A stretch of 64,000 bases of DNA, from assembly GCA_010015745.1 (NCBI GenBank), contig ML978254.1:54072-118071 (forward strand). Reading direction: 5' to 3'. The notes beneath the pieces were generated by a model. It ran no database searches. It saw nothing but the letters and a program-made list of their open reading frames with translations, and had not been told where the DNA came from. The translations under genes and the position numbers were made by a program. Positions 21,640 through 32,299 of this stretch are shown in pieces. Source of the DNA: Setomelanomma holmii (taxonomy: Eukaryota > Ascomycota > Dothideomycetes > Pleosporales > Phaeosphaeriaceae). Each line of letters opens with the position of its first letter. The first letter of the stretch is position 1.

Positions 21640-22170
21640 GGCGGTTGTTGTGTAGAGAGTGTCGTGGCGGTGGTTCGAATATATGTGGAGCTGGCGCGGG
21701 TCTGAGAGTCGCGATGCGTCTCCGTCAGTGCGCTCGGAGATTCCGTAGAACGACCATCACCTGCCACGCTTCGGGCCACGCCTACCACAACCGGCATCTG
21801 CGCCCTCCTATTCACACTCTGCCGCTACACGTCTCGTCGCCTGCTTTGGACAGCATCACCCCTTGTATTCTTTGCCATTCGCTGAATTGCTGCTGCTCGG
21901 ACGGGCCGGAAGCGTTGCGTACACAGTAAGACCCTGAAAGGCCCGCCACGCCGCTAGCTGCGAGTGCTGCACCGTACTGACACGCAGCGCGAGCAGCAGA
22001 CTGCAGACTTGCAACAATTATCTCAGCAGACCCCGCCCATCTCTACCACCTTCCGCCGTCCCCAGCCAACCGCCAAACTGTCTCCCATACTCCTCAACCG
22101 CACGTCGTCAGGCTTGAGCTTTGCTGGCGACCCGCGGCCCCGCCAACCAAGCACATCCCCAGCCAGCAAG
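21640..22170. promoter_or_regulatory. Divergent promoter region, iec3 / ORMDL
   Basis: 531 bp between two start codons facing away from each other. A frame continuous with the ORMDL gene is open from an ATG at 21964, so part of this may be an N-terminal extension, but its Gln/Pro/Ser-rich content looks like 5' UTR. Confidence 0.45.
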
Positions 22171-22833
22171 ATGTCGCTCGAAGCAAAGGAAGCGAGAAGG
22201 CGCCGTAGCAGTAGTCTTGTCTACAAGGAGCCGCCCGAGTCGCTGGAGCAGCTGAGCGACCAGTCTGCGTTACCAAACCTGAATGCGGAGTGGGTGAACG
22301 CGAAGGGTGAGCTCTCGAGCTGCTCTATATTTGGCAGAAGCATGTTAGACTGCAGGACAGATGGCTAATATCCTCAGGCGCATGGGCTATCCACGTTGTC
22401 CTCATCCTACTCGGCAAGGTCCTCTTCGACATTATCCCCGGAATGACACAGGAAATATCATGGACCCTGGTCAACCTTTCATACATGGCGGGATCGTACC
22501 TTATGTTCCACTACGTGCGCGGTGTCCCGTTCGACTTCAACGCCGGCGCGTTTGACAACCTCAACATGTGGGAGCAGATCGACAACGGCGACCAGTACAC
22601 ACCAGCGAAGAAGTTCCTGCTCACAGTGCCAATTGTGCTCTTTTTGGTCAGCACGCATTTTACGCATTACGACTTGACGTATTTCATTATCAACTGCTTA
22701 GCGACACTAGCTGTCGTAATCCCCAAGCTTCCTTCGGTACGTCTACACGCTGCGTGCGAGCTTCTTTGCTGACTGTCCGCAGCTCCACAGGATACGATTT
22801 TCGTTCTTCAACTCGCCACCAGACGACGCATAG
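22171..22833 (+). CDS. orm1: ORMDL family sphingolipid regulator (Orm1/Orm2)
   Basis: Exons 22171-22306, 22378-22737 and 22784-22833 give 181 aa; introns are 71 nt and 46 nt (the latter GTACGT, CTGAC, CGCAG). Spliced junctions read VNAKG-AWAIHVV and IPKLPS-LHRIRFSF, both conserved in the family. The N-terminus RRRRSSSLVY is the known phosphorylated Ser cluster of fungal Orms. Four hydrophobic segments follow, with QEISWTLVNLSYMAGSYLMFH and FLLTVPIVLFLVSTHFTHYD. Orm proteins sit in the ER membrane and inhibit serine palmitoyltransferase; phosphorylation by Ypk kinases relieves this. The start at 22171 gives the usual length; an in-frame ATG at 21964 would add 69 residues and is less likely. 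Confidence 0.94.
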
Positions 22834-23527
22834 TCACGTCGCGTTTCATACTTGCATGGGCCAGGTGTAATAATATGTATTTCTAGTAATTCAGCCGCAC
22901 CGGATATCCCTCATCTTGGATTGCATTGCTGGGCGGAGCGGGAGCGGCGTTGGGCAAAATCCATACATCCATAAAAGAGCGGATGCTTCATTGATACAAA
23001 ACACAGCGTACAGAAATGACACTCCTACGCAGTCACGTGTAAATTTCCGATGGTACCTGTAGTGACTTCTGCTTTATCTTGGGTGATTCACGAGAAATGC
23101 CATGCCGGGAACTTTTGCCGCATGCTGACAACATACATCACCGAATTAATGCAGGACACAAGGCGAATTCTCCAATCATCGATTTGCGGGTTTTACCTGG
23201 TCACCAAATCGACTCTAGCGTCAACTGTGTCACTGCCAAATTGAGCGGATGACGAACTTCAAAAAGATCAACGCCTCTCCATCAGTCCTAGCTTCGACGG
23301 ACAAGGTGCGACATTTGCCTCGTAGCGCTATTTTCTTCATCGCGTTCTTACCACCATGATAGCTCAGACAACAATCCGACACTGTCCTCCTGTTCCGTCC
23401 AACTAGCATTCGTTGCCCATGCTCGTGCTCTGACACAGTCGACAGCGTCTCAGCGCTTGCACATTCTTCGGCAAGACAACTTCGCTGTGTATATCTACGA
23501 GTGTTTCCAGGAAGCAGATCCTTCATC
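22834..23527. other. Intergenic
   Basis: About 690 bp with the promoter of the antiporter gene at its right end. No supported coding frame. Confidence 0.5.
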
Positions 23528-25053
23528 ATGGCTTGGAGCCAGTTGGAGCCGACACCTCCCCATGTCACCTACCTCACCCTCACGTCATTCCTGATCCTAT
23601 ACGCCCTATTCTCGTTGATGATCAGAAATCGTCTTCACCTGTCAGAGCCACCTCTCGCTACTGTCTTTGGCATCGCCACTGGTCCAAAGGCGCTTGGCTG
23701 GATTCAGCCTTATAACTGGGGTAAGCCTTCACCACCCAACAAACAAAATCGATATTAACCCAAGCAACAGGCTTCAGCGACGATGTCATACAAGAGACGA
23801 CGCGTCTCATTGTAGGCATTCAATGCTTCGCCGTTGGCCTCGAGCTACCTGATGGCTACTTCGGACAGAAATGGCGCGCCCTGCTCGTCCTACTTGGGCC
23901 AGTCATGACAATGGGCTGGCTCATCTGCGCAGTCTTCATCAAGTTGATCTTCAGGACAGATATCGCTACAGCATTGACTATATCGGCATGTCTCACACCT
24001 ACTGATCCCGTCCTAGCAGCATCGGTGTTGTCAAACAGTCAGTTCAGCACCAGGGTACCCAAGCGAATTCGAGACCTGCTGAGCGCGGAGAGTGGTTGCA
24101 ACGACGGAGTGTCCTTCCCGTTCTTGTTCTTCGGCCTTAGTCTTCTCACCAAGAGCACTGCAGGTGGCGTATTCAAGAAGTGGTTCCTCATCACTATTCT
24201 GTACCAATGTGTGGTCGGTATCCTTCTTGGAATTGCCCTGGGCTTCGCGTTCAACTGGCTGTACAAGTTCTCGCACTCCCGAGAGATGATGGGAAGAGCA
24301 TCATATCTCGCCTTCTACCTGCTGTTGGCGATATTCTCCATAGGGCTTGCCTCCACCATCGGCGTCGACGACTTCTTGGTAGCTTTTTGCGCGGGCCGCG
24401 GGTTCTCACACGGCGGCAACGCGCCAACGGAAGACACAAGACTGCCTGTCATCATCGACTTGATGCTGAACTCGGCCTTCTTCATCTTCTTTGGTGCGAT
24501 GATTCCATGGGACAGCTTTAACAATTTGGATGCCATTACCCCGTGGCGCCTGTTAGGTGTACTTGCCCTTGTTCTGGCGTTTCGCCGCATTCCGATTGTG
24601 TTCAGTCTATACAAGCTCAAGTTTTTACCTTCTGTCCGAACTGCAACAGAAGCCATGTTCGTTGGTCACTTCGGCCCGATGGGCGTGGGTGCCCTCTTCC
24701 TGGCCATCGAGGCTCGCGCACAACTCGAGACCGATACTTCGCTGCCACTGCCCCATCCTCCCAGTGACCTAGACCCTGACAGGCAAAGGACAGTCACAAT
24801 GATCTGGCCGATCGTATGTTTCGTCGTGCTAGGTAGCACGCTCTTCCATGGCATGAGCACGCTCGTCATCAGTCTGGGCGGTCACTTCTCGAGGCACAAA
24901 GGCGAACGTGCGCCGCTCATGGGAGGAGAAAGAGAAGGTCTACACGGCATGGTCTTTGACGAAGGCGAAGATGCTGCGACGAGCGAAAACGATGGAAGAG
25001 ATGAAGATGAGGCCGAGTCTGGGTATCGCAGCTTCATAAACTCGAGGACGTGA
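23528..25053 (+). CDS. Na+(K+)/H+ antiporter, fungal NHA1/SOD2 type
   Basis: Exons 23528-23720 and 23771-25053 (intron 50 nt, GTAAGC...AACAG) give 491 aa. About twelve hydrophobic spans cover residues 20-450. The ion-binding region shows the yeast-type signature ISACLTPTDPVLAASV, then RIRDLLSAESGCNDGVSFPF with the Asn-Asp pair of electrogenic CPA transporters, and GVDDFLVAFCAGRGF. The family exports Na+ or K+ across the plasma membrane in exchange for H+ and supports salt and pH tolerance. The C-terminal tail is only about 60 residues, acidic (DEGEDAATSENDGRDEDEAES), whereas S. cerevisiae Nha1 has a tail of several hundred residues; this one is closer to Sod2 in size. Confidence 0.92.
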
Positions 25054-25629
25054 GTGACTTGAGCGAGCGGGCAAAGCCAAGTCGTTGCTCTGCAAGCAGG
25101 TCGGCAGGCTACGAGTCAGGCGGAAGGGGCAAGATGCAGATCGTGAACGCAGAGGCTCCGAAGACCAACGAGATGGGAAGCTTTGATCAGACTGGGTGGT
25201 TGGCTGACTGGACAGCGAAGCGTAAGTCGGCCCTTCTCGTGCATCGAATTCGACACCTGCTTGGAGCGAGGAGAAGCTGCAGTTGGCTGCAGGCCTGATC
25301 CGTGGGCCGGCAAGGCTGAAACAGACGAGAAATTCCTGTCACTTCCAGTCTAGATCTTAGTTGCGGCTGAGATAGGCGGATGTAGTCGAAGCTTAGCAGG
25401 CGGTGAACTCAAGTGAATTAGCCCTATCAGTTTAGTTCAAGCGAAACACTACGCCCCATCCGCCCAAAATGCAAGCCATCAATACCATCTGCGCTACGAA
25501 GGGCAGATCCAGATCTCCATACCCCTTATCGTACTGAATTGTTTTCCGATGTTGCTGCGCTTCTAAATGTCGCCTGATCTAGTTGCTGTTCTTACCTGAA
25601 AGTCGCTGTTGGCCAGTATCTTCGCGAGG
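25054..25629. other. Intergenic
   Basis: About 575 bp; probable promoter of the CBM18 gene at the right end. An open frame at 25050-25298 has no recognisable content. Confidence 0.5.
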
Positions 25630-27290
25630 ATGCGTTCACTTTTGGTGGCCTGTTGGCTCTTTCTCTCGATCAATGCTGCGACCATATCTCGAGATGCTCG
25701 CTGCGGGCCATCGTCCGGAGCGACATGCTTGAGTAGCCAATTTGGATCATGCTGCTCTCAGTATGGATGGTGGCAAGTATATACAGGAATCAAGTGCCAA
25801 AAAAAAAAGCTAACATTGTGTCTTTAGTGGAGCCTCAATTGACTATTGCGGCACCGGCTGTCGAAGTGGATACGGAACCTGCAACAATGAATTTTCCTCA
25901 TCGTCGCTCTCGACGTCAACACGTACGTCACCAACATCCACTCGATCCCAGACATCTTCCACACGTACTTCAACGATATCGTCTCGTTCTCCAACTCCAT
26001 CCGCCTTGCAACCAGTCTCTCAAGACGCGCGGTGTGGTGCTATTTTCGGTGGGCAGACATGTCTTGGAAGTTTATGGGGAAATTGCTGCAGCCAGTACAA
26101 CTACGTGGGTTTTTCTTTAGGATGGGTGAAATATGTGTCCTTGCTGATGAGAATTTCCGATTAGTGTGGTAATGCCATGGCCTACTGCAGTCCCCATTCA
26201 TGTCAGGCGAAGTATGGTCGGTGCGATACAATCTCCTCCTCTAGCACTCGATCTTCCACCTCGACAAGGCGAACGACGACATCAACGAGCAGAACTTCGT
26301 CTTTCGCGTCGATGTCTGCAAGTTTGATATCGACAACTCAAACCAGGACGTCTAGTTCAACGAGTCGAACATTAACGCGATCCTCCTCGAGCAGCAGCTC
26401 TTCCAGATTTACCAGCTCTCCCATGTCAACAAGTACCGCTGGCTCGACTAGCAACTTGGTTTCAACTATCAGCTCAATTCCAACGACCCAGACATCCGTG
26501 TCGAGTTTGAGCCCTAGGTCTGGAAGCGGTTTCTCCTCAACTAACACTCCTTCATCAACGAGTCGCTCCACATCGCTCACCTCAAGTAGTCTATTGTCTA
26601 GCACTCCTTCATCAACGAGTAGCTCTACATCTCTCACCTCGAGTATCCCTCCACCCAGCACCAGCCCTTCGCCCAGCGTTCCATCAGCTCCATCCACCTC
26701 TCCTTCGACACTCACGAACCCCTCCACAACTATTGCTTCGTCAAGTCTCTCCACGTCGACGATTACACCAACGTCCAGTGCCAACCTCCCAGTCCCAACC
26801 GCATGCAACCCCGGTGGTATCCAACCACGTTTCCTCCTCCTTGTAAGCGCCTCCGGGACCGAATACGATGGGCAATACGGCATCCAAGACGACTCTATAT
26901 CAGCAGAAGAAATGACTTTTGGGCCCCTCATATCAGCGTCAGTCTTTACATTCAACGACGACTGCAGCCTGGTAAGTGGATCATGTACAAATCGAATGGG
27001 AGATATAAACTGACTCCGTATCTCCACACCTGCAGGTTGCGCCGAGTGGAAATGTAGCCAATTTACCGACGGGTTTGATGGATAGTCCGTTGTACTTCGA
27101 CGCTCCACAGGTCATCAGCGACAATGACTTCATACCCGCGAGCTGTAACATCGCGAAAAACGCGCTCACTTGTTCTGTTGGGACAGCTAATACGTTCTAT
27201 AATTGCAATGGTCAGCCGTACTTGCAGATTATTGAGGGGCGTATACCTGTCGAATGCGGTACTCCGGTTTTGCGGCCGGTTTATGTGTAA
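25630..27290 (+). CDS. Secreted chitin-binding protein, two CBM18 domains, Ser/Thr-rich linker, unknown C-terminal domain
   Basis: Exons 25630-25772, 25828-26104, 26165-26971 and 27036-27290 give 493 aa. Intron 1 (25773-25827) begins GCAAGT, not GT, and ends TTTAG with a GCTAAC branch; only this GC-AG splice restores the hevein-like core CCSQYGWCGASIDYCGTGC. Introns 2 (60 nt, GTGGGT) and 3 (64 nt, GTAAGT) are standard. Residues 1-17 form a signal peptide. CBM18 domain 1 is about residues 27-66; domain 2 is about 118-160 (RCGAIFGGQTCLGSLWGNCC, then YNYCGNAMAYC). Then come about 200 Ser/Thr residues, probably O-glycosylated, and a Cys-containing C-terminal domain resembling fungal domains of unknown function (possibly DUF7908). 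CBM18 binds chitin; the protein may act at the wall or shield it from plant chitinases, which is inference. Confidence 0.85.
26545..26658 (+). repeat. 57-bp imperfect tandem repeat in the Ser/Thr-rich linker
   Basis: CACTCCTTCATCAACGAGT recurs at 26545 and 26602, exactly 57 bp apart, with similar flanks; 57 bp keeps the frame (19 residues). This is internal duplication within the coding linker of the CBM18 gene. Confidence 0.7.
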
Positions 27291-27503
27291 TGTGTATGTG
27301 TTCTTTGGGTTGGATGTCTTAAGGAGATTGAGATCGAATCTGATACCTTTCTATCTGGACACCTCGAATCGATCAAGATATGTTGCACGCTAGCAGGGCT
27401 ATCCCTACACTCTCTCGTTGTACACGTATATACAGCTTCCCTTGTTCATAGCTACACAATCAATTCAGTCCTTCATTCCTCCTTCCACATCACACATCCA
27501 AGA
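27291..27503. other. Intergenic
   Basis: 3' flank of the CBM18 gene up to the tandem duplication; nothing seen. Confidence 0.5.
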
Positions 27504-28156
27504 GTTATGAGCCCGGAATTGCTGTCAGCGCACCAGCACCAACAAGTCAAATCATTACTTGGGTGGGTGACCGTTAGCGAGACGCCAAGAGCATGTGCTA
27601 GGCCAGGAGCCAGAGCTATCATTTGCCAGAGCTATCATTCGCCAAAGCTATCATTCGCCAGAGCTAAAAAGATGCCAACGCCAAATGCCAAGAGCAATCG
27701 CACAACCACACCAACACTTCTACACTTTAACCCTGTTTCCAGTTCTATACGCTGTCAGAATATCGACTATATCAACCTTCAAGCCAAGGAGCGAGAAGGT
27801 GGGCCTTTTTGCATCCAACAGTTATGAGCCCGGAATTGCTGTCAGCGCACCAGCACCAACAAGTCAAATCATTACTTGGGTGGGTGACCGTTAGCGAGAC
27901 GCCAAGAGCATGTGCTAGGCCAGGAGCCAGAGCTATCATTTGCCAGAGCTATCATTCGCCAAAGCTATCATTCGCCAGAGCTAAAAAGATGCCAACGCCA
28001 AATGCCAAGAGCAATCGCACAACCACACCAACACTTCTACACTTTAACCCTGTTTCCAGTTCTATATGCTGTCAGAACTGAGGGGGTGTGTCAGAATATC
28101 GACTATATCAACCTTCAAGCCAAGGAGCGAGAAGGTCGGCCTTTTTGCATCCAACA
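27504..28156. repeat. Tandem duplication, 317-bp unit with 5S-like core
   Basis: Copy 1 is 27504-27820 and copy 2 is 27821-28156, nearly identical. Copy 2 differs mainly by a C-to-T change and a 19-nt insertion near 28077-28095 that itself repeats GTCAGAA. Each unit contains CTTGGGTGGGTGACC followed by TTAGCGA, close to the 3' part of fungal 5S rRNA, which carries the internal control region. Each also contains three tandem 16-mers of the form GAGCTATCATTCGCCA (27613-27660 in copy 1). Directly upstream of the copia remnant. Confidence 0.85.
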
Positions 28157-28728
28157 TTACTGTCAATTTGAGAGACAGCTAGAGGCTGTGTACGACTTGA
28201 GGAAGCTTGGAGAACTCAGGTGGTTCCTCGGAATCCGAGTTTTAAGAGACTGGACAGCAGGAACGGTCTAGCTGATCTAGGACTCGTTCATTGATAAGGT
28301 AGTTAAGAAGTTTGACTTAGAACAGAAGCCTGGGGGGAGGTATCCAGCAGTTCCACTTGTAGAGAACTCCTTAGCTCAGTCAGCAGAGGAGACGAATTAC
28401 CAGCGTACTCAGCTGTACCAGCAGCTTGTTGGGTCGCTGGCATACATTTCGACTTTCACTAGGCCTGACGTGGCACGAGCCCACTCAGTATTAGCACGGC
28501 ATCTCCAGAACCCTAGGCAGAAGCACGTCTGGAGATACCTGTATGGGACTAGATACCTGGCGATCAGAGCTAGTCGGCAGATAGCTGAGAGCTCGTCCTA
28601 CGTCTTGGACAAGTCTCTCTTCTATGGAGCATCTGATGCAGCGTTCGCTGACGATGCAGAGAATCGTCGATCGTCTCATGGATACTTGTTCAAGCTCTAT
28701 GGGATGCCTATCGACTGGAAGGCCACCC
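28157..28728 (+). mobile_element. Ty1/copia retrotransposon remnant (reverse transcriptase C-term to RNase H start)
   Basis: The reading frame gives LGELRWFLGIRVLRD, then two TAG codons (28269-28271 and 28278-28280), then SFIDKVVKKFDLEQ, YQQLVGSLAYISTFTRPDVA, HVWRYLYGTRYLAI, and GASDAAFADDAENRRSSHGYLF. These are the thumb/connection end of a copia reverse transcriptase and the beginning of RNase H (SDA motif). No integrase, gag or catalytic YVDD region is present, so it is a fragment. The two stops fit TGG to TAG and CAG to TAG, both of which are changes expected from RIP (C-to-T at CpA on either strand). The element is cut by the N gap. Confidence 0.88.
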
Positions 28729-28738
28729 NNNNNNNNNN
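28729..28738. other. Assembly gap (10 N)
   Basis: Ten N characters within the RNase H region of the copia remnant. The real length of missing sequence is unknown, so the adjacent repeats may be collapsed. Confidence 0.99.
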
Positions 28739-28915
28739 CTATGCTCGATCAGATTTATCGAGAGCAATGTTAGCGAGCTTAGTGTCATTATTAAAGAAGC
28801 TTCAGCCACCGAGGTTGTCAGTAGGACCATGTGGGGAGAATCATGATGTAGTATTCGGCCTATTGAGTGAGAGGTCTGTATACACGAGAGAGAGAGGAAA
28901 GGGCGCTAAGCCTAA

Positions 28916-30048
28916 CCTGGTACTAGTGCTAGAAGATGGGAAGGAACCTGGGGCAGTACACTCACTGCAGGGCGGAGGCCATGGCTGACAGAGGTTGACA
29001 TCACCACTCGGCCGCCGTTGCCGGACGACGATGCTGCAGAGGTGTTTGCACTTGGTGACTTCCCGGCACTCCCACTAAGCACACCAGCGGAAGATGGAGA
29101 GCTGACAGCCGATAGTGACCAGCCAGACCACTGTAACTGCGACAACTGGAAGCTCTTCACCCCCGCCCTGCCCCTGGCGCTCCTAGCGCGAATACTTTTG
29201 TAGTGTCAAGTACTGTAGCAGCTGTGACAACAACCATCGACCCTTTCCCCCTGACGACACGCAGCGCACTCAAACGCAAATTGGCGTATTTTACAGACTT
29301 ACACAAATACCTGCTAGCCAACCTCCTCCTTCTCGCCCAGTACGGCGAGCACGGCCTTGCAACACTACATGCTGACGAAGCCCTCGACCGTGCGCAACGT
29401 CACTTTGCGCAGAACCACGCCGGCATTTCACAATGTCTAAACGACATGGATGAAGCCTTTGGACTCCCGCACTATAATTGCACCCGAGACGCACGCAATT
29501 TCTTCAGCCACGACTACCTCACGCCTCGCCGTAGCGCTCAGCGCATGCAAGAAGCGATGCACGGCAAGACAAAGTTGTACAACGGCTTGTTTCGGCAAGT
29601 CGCAACCACGAAGAAAATGCTCGAGCACCAGTTGGCAGACGCTGATCTTTGGACCGCCCCCAAGCCAGCTAAAATCTATTTTCAGAGCCACATGCCAGAA
29701 GTGCAATGGCCGCCAGTATCTGCTTGGGACGAGAATAGTGCTGATGGACCTCTGTTTTCCATCGCCGATGACGGTGCGGAATCTGGAGAGGAGCAGCCGG
29801 GCCGGGTGTACAAATCGCTCCGCTTTGCGTACTTTCGGTCGAAGCTTGTGCGCAAGGCTGCGGATGGGCTGCACGATACGATTTGATATCTGCAGGACGA
29901 GTATGGCCGGGCCATAACCGATCTGGATGAACAGTTTGATGCTGGCCAAGGAGGGTTTGGTGGTGATGAAGGGTATGTGTCGCACGACACTGAGGATGAG
30001 GTAGATGACAGGGGTACGCCTGAAGTCGTTGCCGTTTCCGTCGTATAA
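28916..30048 (+). pseudogene. Broken gene of unknown family next to the retroelement
   Basis: Three coding-looking blocks. (1) 28916 to about 29130, frame containing EVFALGDFPALPLSTP. (2) A different frame from about 29137 to 29883: TTTIDPFPLTTRSALKRKLAYF, FGLPHYNCTRDARNFFSHDY, KSLRFAYFRSKLVRKAADGL. (3) After TGA at 29884-29886 the same frame goes on for 53 codons (YLQDEYGRAITDLDEQFDAG...) to TAA at 30048. Blocks 1 and 2 could be joined by an intron (for example GTAACT...TTGTAG, 71 nt), but the TGA looks like a nonsense change from CGA or TGG. No ATG suits the start; the 5' end seems lost at the copia insertion. I do not recognise the family. Confidence 0.5.
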
Positions 30049-30158
30049 ACGTTTGTTCAAATGAATCCTGTATGCCTGATGTTGCAGATGTAACCATGCT
30101 CTTCACTCGTTTCATAGCAAATGCTGCCTCGATCTGCCGGCGATGTTCCAAAATGTAA
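30049..30158. other. Short spacer between convergent genes
   Basis: 110 bp; nothing seen. Confidence 0.5.
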
Positions 30159-32046
30159 TCATTTCCCACGCCGCCAAGATCCATACTCTTGCGCGCCTGC
30201 AAGAACCAGATATAGCAATATCATACCAGACCACGGACCTACACCCCCATACATAAGACCATAGGCAGACCCTAGGGTAAGAACAACCACGGTGCCACAA
30301 ACACAGAAACACAAGAACTGCAGAGCGGTCTTCTTGCGGGGCGAGGATGGCCTGCGCTTAGGAAGTGTGACGGAGAGCAGCACGAAGAGGTACATGTCCA
30401 ACAATGCAAAGAAGGGACTGTTGACGTTCGCGATGGCCATGATGAGCGATGAAGGCGTCATGGGTAAAACGGTGATGAGCACCAGGAAGCCGAAGATCGT
30501 CGTGCAGCATATGCAGATCAAGGGAGGAAAAGCCCAGCGTTCGGCGTAGAAGTTCTCATGCGGGCTGGGACGTGCTGTTTGACTACCGTGTACATCTTCA
30601 ACCTGTGAGAAGGGAACCTGTTGTAGCGCGTGGTAAGATGCAATGTGCTGTGGATTTACCGAACGTGATGACGCTGTAGCGTGGCCTAAATGTATGGAGC
30701 TGGTTAGTTTGGCCTCTTTCGAACACCAGCGTTGCAGTACTTCGGACTTACTTGTCTGCCACCCTTCGCTCAGAGCAATGACGGGCACTACCAGATTTAC
30801 GACAGCAAGGACTTGACCAAAGCTCCACTGCTGGCTTCCCGGTTCGTCTAGCCTGTTTGCTGGCATCCACAGTTTCAATGTGCCCAGGAGAAATGCGAGC
30901 ATCAACCACCAGACCTTGGTAGAAACGTGAGCACCGAGAGGGTAGGTATGACACGAGAACTCACCTCGAAGGCCTTAGAAGTGAGTATATCAAGAAAAAG
31001 GCGTACGGTGAGGAAAAATGCAAGCAGGGGGCGATATACCACGACGGACGCTGTACAGGCTATGAATGCCTTAGATGAGCCTCCTCCGTAGCAGATGTCC
31101 AGGAAAGAGCGCACTTTACTGCTGCACTTCGATCGCAGTCGCACGATGAAGTGATACGATGCTACGTATAGTCGAGCCACCCGATTGATCATACCAGCAG
31201 CCAGCAAAACTATTGAGACCAGGGTACGCTGGTATGAGTAAAGCTTGCCTATGCCGTCGGTTATGGTTGGAGGCTGGAGATAGCAAATGGCCTGATTCCA
31301 GGGCTTGACTAGGCCCCCTGTCCACGAGTCTGAGAAGTCATACCGCAGCGTCGTCACAAGAGCGGCGATAAGCATGATCGTTAGCAAAATCATCCCAGGT
31401 ATTCTCCATAGCTGTGCGGCTTTATGCTGCCGTAGATGTTCTCGGAGGAACGTAAGGCAGCAAAGATGTGTAACGCTTGAGAACCATGCGATGTTGACAA
31501 TCCTTTGCCAGTGATAGGCTGATATGCCGCACTCCAATTGCGCGAAACCGCTGATCAAAATCGCGAGACCCGTAAGTAGCTGGAGATCGCTCATCATGAC
31601 CATACCCTACCAGTGTGAGCAAATCGCCATTGCCATCGGTATCAATTAGGCATACCTGTGTCAGAGCAGCACGTATATGCTCGTTCCTCGCGCTGTGCTC
31701 CGAGGGTGTCTGCACATCTCCACATGGTCTTTGAGCCCTCCAAAAGAGCAGCTGCACATCAACGGGGTTGGCTTGATATCCTGTAGAGCGTTTTGTACTT
31801 TCCAACTCCGAAGCTCTGTCGAACGGGTCGATTTGCGGACAGTATGCAATGAGATAATAGAAGAGGACGATACATAACGCTAAGCCGGCTGGAACATTGT
31901 ACGCAAGACTGATCTTTGCGGTGTCAGCCTTGTGGCATTGGAATTGACTTGATGTCAGGGCTCACCCCCTTCCCAGATATGTCTGGCTCCGCTGTCAAAT
32001 TCGTGGGTGGTGACAAGCAATTATGGCTGCATCCATTAGCACTCAT
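30159..32046 (-). CDS. Fungal multi-pass membrane protein of unknown function
   Basis: Five exons (31966-32046, 31656-31913, 30965-31606, 30752-30914, 30159-30685) give 556 aa. The four introns are 52, 49, 50 and 66 nt and all have GT-AG ends. All junctions keep a continuous reading: DISGKG-ISLAYNV, RAALTQ-GMVMMSD, SKAFE-VWWLMLAF, WQTS-HATASS. The N-terminus (MSANGCSHNCLSPPTNLTAE, with a possible N-glycosylation site NLT) would face outward. About seven to eight hydrophobic spans follow; GISAYHWQRIVNIAWFSSVTHL and ILISGFAQLECG look like the conserved core of a family common in filamentous ascomycetes with no assigned function. A transport or sensing role is possible, but nothing in the sequence decides it. 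Confidence 0.8.
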
Positions 32047-32299
32047 GTCGTGTTGAGGCGGGTGGGGTTGTGTGAAGAGGAACATTCAGGCTGGGCTTTG
32101 GTGTTTTTAGCTGGGAACGGTGGTCGCAGCCTTCGCAGCATGCTGCCACCACGAGGCAGGCAGGTGGCGCTGTTGGTGCGACGTGAGGAGAACACAAAAC
32201 ACTCAGCCTGCTTGTAAGCGCCGATCAATGCCAGGATACCACACTGTCTATATTCAGCACAAACCGATCAAGACTTATAGGCTGTAAGTCGCCAGCCTC
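32047..32299. other. Intergenic
   Basis: 253 bp between two minus-strand genes; nothing seen beyond expected promoter sequence. Confidence 0.5.

Noticed and set aside
26338..27108. Minus-strand 256-codon frame over the CBM18 linker
   Set aside because: Caused by the repetitive Ser/Thr codons of the real gene; Val/Leu/Glu-rich antisense artefact.
27535..27600. Complete 5S rRNA gene
   Set aside because: Only the 3' part of the 5S sequence is recognisable; the 5' half does not match, so it is not a functional 5S gene.
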